Part shown: positions 59,895 to 64,000 of the stretch, piece after piece
How positions within the stretch are numbered: the stretch's first letter is position 1
Layout of the letters: the number at the start of each line of letters is the position of its first letter
NCBI RefSeq assembly: GCF_049446075.1
Contig: NZ_JBMSEB010000003.1
Location: 310,001 to 374,000, forward strand
Length of the DNA stretch: 64,000 nt
DNA from: Humibacter sp049446075
Lineage (GTDB): Bacteria > Actinomycetota > Actinomycetes > Actinomycetales > Microbacteriaceae
Reading direction: 5' to 3'
The notes under the pieces: generated by a model
The model's input: only the letters and a program-made list of their open reading frames with translations
The model's database searches: none
What the model was told of the DNA's origin: nothing
Translations under genes and position numbers: made by a program

Positions 59895-61214
59895 TCAGTA
59901 CCAGAAGCTCAGGTACGGAGCCTCGTTCGAGCGGAAGGTCGTGTCGAAGCGATCCAGTGCCCCAGGCGTGAGCTCGGCGACTCGTCCGGCGTGGGCGAGG
60001 GCCGACGTGCGCCACGCACCGAGGTAGAGGGCGGAGAGGGTCGCGACGTCCAGGCGAAGGTCGGCTGGGGCATCCGTGCGCGTGACCCGGCTGCTGCCGT
60101 CGGCCGCGACCTCGAGCAGATACGTTCCCGCCGCGAATCCCAAGCGGTCGTCGACGGCGATGCTGAGCGAGCCAGGCACGTTGTAGCGGCGAGCCTCCAG
60201 CACCGCCTTCACGTCGAGGATGCGCAGCCAGTGGTGGTCGTGCAGCACAACGGTCGCGGCCCGTTGGTCCCGGATGAGCCAGAGCACCGGCTCGTCGGGC
60301 GCCGCCACCTCGCTCTTCACGGTGGCGACGAGGTCGAGTTCGATGAGGTAACGCCACAGCGCGGCGTACGCCTCGTCGGTCGCGGAGCGGAAGAAGCGGA
60401 TGTCGACGGTGTGCTTCGAGAAGTCGCTCGGCTCCGGTTTGAGGGAGTAAATGACGAATCCCTGCGGCGTTCCGTCTGCGTCGTCGTAGCGCACGGCACG
60501 TAGCGATGCGCTCTTCTTGTCACGGTCACCGATGGTGCCCGCCAGCTTTCCCCAGATGAAGTCGTCGACCGTGAAGTCGCCCGGCGTCTGCAAGCGAGCC
60601 CGCTCGAAGACGTCGCGGCACGTGTCGGCGAGCGTCTGGAGTGAGACGAACCCGAGTCTTCCCTGGGCACCGGCTGCGGCGCCGGAACTCGACGCGGCTC
60701 GCCACCCGGCGCGCTTCGTGTCGATGACGAGATCTGCGGTCTGGGTTGCCGGGCCGAAGCCGTATCGCTCGTAGATGGTCGCCTCCGACACCGTCAGCGA
60801 GGCCATCGGCACTCCGGCAGCCGCCGCTGCGCGCAACTCGCCCTCGAGAAGCGCTCGCGCGATGCCTCTCCTGCGGTGCGTCGGCGCTACGGTCACCGAG
60901 CTGATCGCCCACGAGGGCAGCGTGCCCCCGGGAACCGTGAGCTCGCCGACCCAGGTTGCGGTGGTCGCCACGGGGACGGACGGTTCCGGAATGCCGTCGT
61001 CCCAAACCCCTACGGTGCGACGCTGTGCGGTGTACCGCACGTGCTCGTCGACCGTCTCGGGCTCCGGGGTGCGGTCGTGGAAACCGCGGAAGTCGGCCTC
61101 GTCCCACGCTGCGACCTCGTCGCGGTTCGAACCATCGACGAGTCCGAGCCGCAGGCCCTGCGCGGCGAGGGCGTCAGCCGACGTGGAGTCGAGGGGAAGT
61201 TGCGTGGCGTCCAT
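59895..61214 (-). CDS. GNAT-family acetyltransferase, Eis-like
   Basis: A 439-residue protein with the three-part Eis layout. The N-terminal GNAT domain has SSVTVAPTHRRRGIARALLE (acetyl-CoA loop RRRGIA) and VSEATIYERYGFGPATQ; a second degenerate GNAT part and a C-terminal SCP2-like domain (FAAGTYLLEVAADGSSRVTR) follow, and the protein ends in YLSFWY, an aromatic C-terminus as in Eis enzymes. Eis proteins acetylate aminoglycosides and lysines; the substrate here is unknown. ATG 61214 lies six nt after TAGTCT, and the repeat array begins at that point. Confidence 0.88.
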   Translation of the reverse strand: MDATQLPLDSTSADALAAQGLRLGLVDGSNRDEVAAWDEADFRGFHDRTPEPETVDEHVRYTAQRRTVGVWDDGIPEPSVPVATTATWVGELTVPGGTLPSWAISSVTVAPTHRRRGIARALLEGELRAAAAAGVPMASLTVSEATIYERYGFGPATQTADLVIDTKRAGWRAASSSGAAAGAQGRLGFVSLQTLADTCRDVFERARLQTPGDFTVDDFIWGKLAGTIGDRDKKSASLRAVRYDDADGTPQGFVIYSLKPEPSDFSKHTVDIRFFRSATDEAYAALWRYLIELDLVATVKSEVAAPDEPVLWLIRDQRAATVVLHDHHWLRILDVKAVLEARRYNVPGSLSIAVDDRLGFAAGTYLLEVAADGSSRVTRTDAPADLRLDVATLSALYLGAWRTSALAHAGRVAELTPGALDRFDTTFRSNEAPYLSFWY

Positions 61215-61220
61215 CCCCCC

Positions 61221-61226
61221 AGACTA
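61221..61226 (-). promoter_or_regulatory. Putative -10 element of the Eis-like gene (leaderless)
   Basis: TAGTCT on the minus strand, six C/G-only nt before the ATG; it touches the first repeat unit, so the repeats occupy the -35 region and everything upstream. Confidence 0.45.
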
Positions 61227-61557
61227 TGGGCGATTGAGGTGAGGCCGTGGGAGCTTGCTCACACGGCCGAACCGATTGAGCCCGTGAGCGGCGCAGCCGC
61301 GATATGGGCGATTGAGGTGAGGCCGTGGGAGCTTGCTCACACGGCCGAACCGATTGAGCCCGTGAGCGGCGCAGCCGCGATATGGGCGATTGAGGTTTGG
61401 TCTGCGAGCTAGCTCGCATGACCGAACCGATTGAGTCCGTGAGTTGCGATGCAACGATATGGGCGATTGAGGTGGCCGAACCGATTGAGCCCGTGAGCGG
61501 CGCAGCCGCGATATGGGCGATTGAGGTGAGGCCGTGGGAGCTCGGGTTCTGGGGGTT
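61225..61557. repeat. Tandem array of about 4.4 structured 78-bp repeats
   Basis: Units begin TATGGGCGATTGAGGT at 61225, 61303, 61381, 61458 and 61512 (periods 78, 78, 77 and 54; the fourth lacks 24 nt). Each full unit holds a GGCCGTG...CACGGCC hairpin and a GCGGC-GCA-GCCGC hairpin. Unit 3 has other bases but still pairs (TGCGAGCTAGCTCGCA; GTTGC-GAT-GCAAC). Short frames through the array are repeat artefacts. Together with the next element it fills the 435-nt gap between the Eis-like gene and ptsI. Confidence 0.85.
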
Positions 61558-61592
61558 GGTTTCGATACGCCCGCTTCGCGGGTTACTCAACC
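61558..61592. repeat. Palindromic TTCGATACG...TACTCA element, copy 2
   Basis: GGTTTCGATACG, hairpin CCCGC-TTC-GCGGG (61570-61582), TTACTCAACC. Outer ends GGTT and AACC pair; the copy at 51564 has GGCT and AGCC instead. It may serve as the terminator of ptsI, whose stop is 58 nt away. Confidence 0.7.
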
Positions 61593-61649
61593 GGCGGTAG
61601 CAACCCGCCCCTGCAATCGGCGGTAGATGGCCGATGATCGGTGACCGGG

Positions 61650-63308
61650 TCAGTCGACGCTGGTGAGCGCCTCGGCGACGAGGGCACGGGCATCCGCTGC
61701 GCTGGTCTGTACGACGGTGCGCGCCGCCAGTTCACGTGCCTGTTTGAGGGTGACCTTCGCCAGGGTGGCCCGCACGTCGGCGAGCGCTCCTGGCGACATG
61801 GAGAGGTCCTGGGCTCCGAGGCCGACGAGCACGACGGCCAGCAGCGGATCGGATGCGGCCTCGCCGCACACGCCGACCGGTGTCTTCGACGCGTGGCCTG
61901 CATCGCCGATCAGTTTGATGAGGCGGAGCACTGCCGGATGCCACGGGTCCTGGTAGCGGGCGACGGATCCGAGCATGCGGTCGGCGGCCATCGTGTACTG
62001 GGTGAGATCGTTCGTGCCGACGCTGACGAAGTCGCACAGCGGCGCGATCTGGTCGGCGAGCACCGCGGCGGACGGCACCTCGACCGTCACGCCCACGGTC
62101 GAGAGTTCGAGCGATCGGGCCAGTTCGATGAAGTAGATGGTCTCGGCGACGTCGGCGACCATCGGCGCCATCACCCAGAGGTCGGCTCCCGTGTCGCGCT
62201 GGGCCGCGGCGAGCGCCGTCAGCTGGTCGCGCAGCACGTGCTCGTTCTCGCGTAGCGCGCGGATGCCGCGGCGCCCGAGCGCCGGGTTCTCCTCCTGCGA
62301 CTGCCCGAGGAAGGCGAGTTGCTTGTCTCCTCCGGCATCCAGTACGCGAACAACGACCTTGCGACCGGTGAACGCGGCCATGAGGTCGCGGTAACGGGAG
62401 CGCTGGAGGTCTACGGGCGGCGCTTTGCGGGCATCCAGGTAGAGGAACTCGGTTCGGAACAGCCCGACGCCCTCTGCACCCAGAGCGACGGCGGGAGCGG
62501 CCTCCTCGGGGGATCCCACGTTGGCAAGCAGCGGGACCGGCATGCCGTCCGCCAGAGCTCCCGGAGTCAGCGGACGTGGTGTCACGACCGTACCGCCACG
62601 TTCTGCGGCGGCATCGATCGCTGCGCTATCCGGATTGATCACCACCTGACCGTGCTCTGCGTCGACGATGACCGTCTGGCCGTTGACGATGACGTCGCTG
62701 CCTGCCGCGCCCACGACAGCGACGAGGTTCTTGGTGCGCGCGAGGATGGCGGTGTGCGACGAGTTGCTCCCGTCGCGCGTGACCACCCCGAGCACCTTGC
62801 CGAGGTCGAGCGTCGCGGTGTCTGCGGGAGCGAGGTCGTGTGCGACCAGTACGAACGGCGCGTCGGACTTCGGCACGGTCGGCAGCGCGACACCGCGCAG
62901 CCTGGCGATCACTCGTCGTGCAACGTCGCGCACGTCGGCGCCGCGCGCCGCGGGGTTCTCGCCGAGGCCCTCGAGAACCTTCGCGTACTCCTCGTAAGCC
63001 TCGAACACGGCTCGCTCGGCCGTCTTGCCGTCGCCGATGCGCCTGCGAATGTCGTCGACGACCGCGGGGTCCTGTGCCATCAGGGACTGCGCCTCGAGGA
63101 TCTCCTCGGCATCGCCGCCGGCCCTGCGACCGAGTTCGACGAGCTCACCGGTCACATCGGACAGCGAGGTCTGCACGCGACGGTATTCATCGGATGCCTC
63201 GGCGCGCGACTCGACGTCTTCGGGTTCGCCGATCGGGTCAGGCATGCGCAACGCGGGTCCGACGGCGACTCCGTGGCCAACGCCGATGCCCGTGATCTGG
63301 ATCGACAC
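61650..63308 (-). CDS. ptsI: PTS enzyme I (phosphoenolpyruvate-protein phosphotransferase)
   Basis: A 552-residue enzyme that takes phosphate from PEP and passes it to HPr. The phosphorylated histidine is His185 in TRDGSNSSHTAILART; GAEGVGLFRTEFLYLD is the PEP-binding signature and FVSVGTNDLTQYTMAADR the second one; EAASDPLLAVVLVGLGAQ holds the C-terminal catalytic cysteine region (GVCGEAASD). The GTG at 63308 is chosen because the family N-terminus starts here and TAGGCT lies seven nt upstream. HPr is not in the window. Confidence 0.95.
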   Translation of the reverse strand: MSIQITGIGVGHGVAVGPALRMPDPIGEPEDVESRAEASDEYRRVQTSLSDVTGELVELGRRAGGDAEEILEAQSLMAQDPAVVDDIRRRIGDGKTAERAVFEAYEEYAKVLEGLGENPAARGADVRDVARRVIARLRGVALPTVPKSDAPFVLVAHDLAPADTATLDLGKVLGVVTRDGSNSSHTAILARTKNLVAVVGAAGSDVIVNGQTVIVDAEHGQVVINPDSAAIDAAAERGGTVVTPRPLTPGALADGMPVPLLANVGSPEEAAPAVALGAEGVGLFRTEFLYLDARKAPPVDLQRSRYRDLMAAFTGRKVVVRVLDAGGDKQLAFLGQSQEENPALGRRGIRALRENEHVLRDQLTALAAAQRDTGADLWVMAPMVADVAETIYFIELARSLELSTVGVTVEVPSAAVLADQIAPLCDFVSVGTNDLTQYTMAADRMLGSVARYQDPWHPAVLRLIKLIGDAGHASKTPVGVCGEAASDPLLAVVLVGLGAQDLSMSPGALADVRATLAKVTLKQARELAARTVVQTSAADARALVAEALTSVD

Positions 63309-63315
63309 GGCCCCC

Positions 63316-63321
63316 AGCCTA
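63316..63321 (-). promoter_or_regulatory. Putative -10 element of ptsI
   Basis: TAGGCT on the minus strand, seven nt before the GTG start. The seven nt are GGGGGCC, which could also help ribosome binding but are too close. Confidence 0.45.
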
Positions 63322-63389
63322 TGCCGCTCGGCGCGTGGCCCGGAATCCGCGCCGGAGGTGCGTACAAGCGGCGGTATCGCAACACGGCT

Positions 63390-63395
63390 TAGTGT
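63390..63395 (+). promoter_or_regulatory. Putative -10 element of the YihY-like gene (leaderless)
   Basis: TAGTGT, six nt before the GTG at 63402. Confidence 0.4.
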
Positions 63396-63401
63396 GATGC
63401 C

Positions 63402-64000
63402 GTGGCACGGCGAAACGCGAAGTCGGTGGATGCCTCGCCCGCGGACCACGAAGGGGAGGCGGGCGCGCGGTCATCCGTCGCCCAGCGTGCGAGCCGGATC
63501 AAGCAGCTCGAGGCACAAGCGGAGCACGAGCGCGAAGAACTGACCGAGCGACTCGAGGAGTTCGCAGACCCGCTGCGCGATCGCCTCGTCGGCCCGGCTC
63601 GCCGGGTGAACAGGTGGTGGCGCTGGGTCGCCTCGCTCAAGCCGTACCGGGTGTGGGTGCAGTTCTCGCACAACGACGGCAATCTCCGCACCGCGGGCAT
63701 GTCGTACCAGTCCCTGTTCGCCGTCTTCGCCGCACTATGGGTCGGCTTCTCGATCACCGGCGTCTGGCTGACGGCGAATCCGGCGCTGTTCCGCTCCCTC
63801 ATCCGAATCGTCAACGACGCGGTGCCCATGCTCATCGGCGTCGACGGCGAGCCCGGTGTGATCAGCGAGTCCACTCTTCGATCTCTTGGGGCCGGATATG
63901 GCTGGTCGAGCGTCATAGCCCTGGTGGGCCTGCTCTGGACCGCCCTCGCCTGGCTGTATTACACACGTCAGGCCGTGCGAGCCATGTTCGATCTGCCGCG
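63402..64000 (+). CDS. YihY/BrkB-family membrane protein, truncated by the window end
   Basis: The visible 199 codons encode a charged, probably coiled-coil N-terminus (RIKQLEAQAEHEREELTERL) and then the YihY core: VQFSHNDGNLRTAGMSYQSL, a helix FAVFAALWVGFSITGVWLT, and a third region SVIALVGLLWTALAWLYYT. The DGNLRTAGMSYQSLFAVF segment is the actinobacterial form of the family motif in which a polar segment precedes the first helix. The family is of unknown function and has often been mislabelled ribonuclease BN. GTG 63402 follows TAGTGT by six nt. The gene continues beyond the window. Confidence 0.88.
   Translation, partial: MARRNAKSVDASPADHEGEAGARSSVAQRASRIKQLEAQAEHEREELTERLEEFADPLRDRLVGPARRVNRWWRWVASLKPYRVWVQFSHNDGNLRTAGMSYQSLFAVFAALWVGFSITGVWLTANPALFRSLIRIVNDAVPMLIGVDGEPGVISESTLRSLGAGYGWSSVIALVGLLWTALAWLYYTRQAVRAMFDLP

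Noticed and set aside
61225..61557. CRISPR array
   Set aside because: The 78-bp units are contiguous without unique spacers, contain deletions, and no cas gene is present.
61174..61590. Repetitive reading frames through the 78-bp array
   Set aside because: They merely translate the tandem DNA repeat, lack a ribosome site, and the frame is broken by the 77- and 54-bp periods.

Overview
The window is a stretch of a high-GC actinobacterial chromosome, most likely from the Microbacteriaceae (order Micrococcales). The reasons are the actinobacterial acyl-CoA carboxylase neighbourhood (birA, pccB, a small epsilon-like subunit, maf, biotinylated alpha chain), the purK-purE-LCP group, the nucleoside ABC transporter/cdd/deoA/add salvage block, sdhCDAB, frequent GTG starts and very frequent GCATCC-type codon strings. 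No rRNA, tRNA, CRISPR array, prophage or insertion sequence was recognised. Start codons were chosen from Shine-Dalgarno sites, from overlaps with the upstream gene, or from -10 hexamers lying 6-7 nt before the start codon (probable leaderless mRNAs).

Layout. 1-13.5 kb is a cell-surface polysaccharide locus: a truncated UDP-galactopyranose mutase, two GT2 glycosyltransferases and a large YfhO-like membrane protein on the minus strand; then a divergent GT2, a polyprenyl-phosphate glycosyltransferase and an SDR; then the full dTDP-rhamnose set (rmlA, rmlC, rmlB, rmlD), a GT4 and a phosphomannomutase-like HAD protein. Its first 8 kb looks visibly less GC-rich than the rest, as exchangeable surface-antigen loci often are. 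13.5-16.2 kb holds a two-component system with a DedA protein. 16.3-20.1 kb holds an LCP glycopolymer ligase, purE, purK and a GtrA protein. 20.1-24.1 kb holds a PH-domain membrane protein, birA and an 849-residue secreted GH25 muramidase with about nine degenerate C-terminal repeats. 24.2-33.4 kb is acyl-CoA carboxylase (pccB, epsilon, maf, alpha chain), interrupted by a minus-strand block with a second two-component system plus an unusual third membrane gene and a TrmA-type RNA methyltransferase.

33.5-42 kb carries an APC permease, an LpdA-like flavoprotein without its redox cysteines, purine nucleoside phosphorylase, a phosphohexomutase, and a DHFR-like/DGPF/ECF42-type sigma cluster. 42-51.4 kb (minus strand) is a nucleoside uptake and salvage block: lipoprotein, double ABC ATPase, two permeases, cytidine deaminase, thymidine phosphorylase, adenosine deaminase, and orphan PTS IIA and IIB proteins. 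51.6-64 kb holds manC, a GT4 mannosyltransferase, corA, a luciferase-like oxidoreductase, sdhCDAB, an Eis-like acetyltransferase preceded by an array of structured tandem repeats, ptsI, and the start of a YihY/BrkB membrane protein cut by the window end.

How the parts fit. The sugar-nucleotide genes (glf, rml, the PMM-like HAD protein, the phosphohexomutase, manC) feed the glycosyltransferases, and the LCP protein could join the product to peptidoglycan. Imported nucleosides are deaminated and phosphorolysed, and the phosphohexomutase-like protein beside pnp may process the pentose phosphate. EI could phosphorylate the orphan IIA/IIB pair through an HPr encoded elsewhere. The most unusual non-coding signals are the tandem repeats at 61.2-61.6 kb, whose stems differ in sequence but keep pairing; a second palindromic element family at 51.57 and 61.56 kb; a 21-bp-spaced direct repeat before pnp; and a perfect palindrome inside the sdhC promoter. 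I did not find a gene cluster that I can call an undescribed system with confidence.
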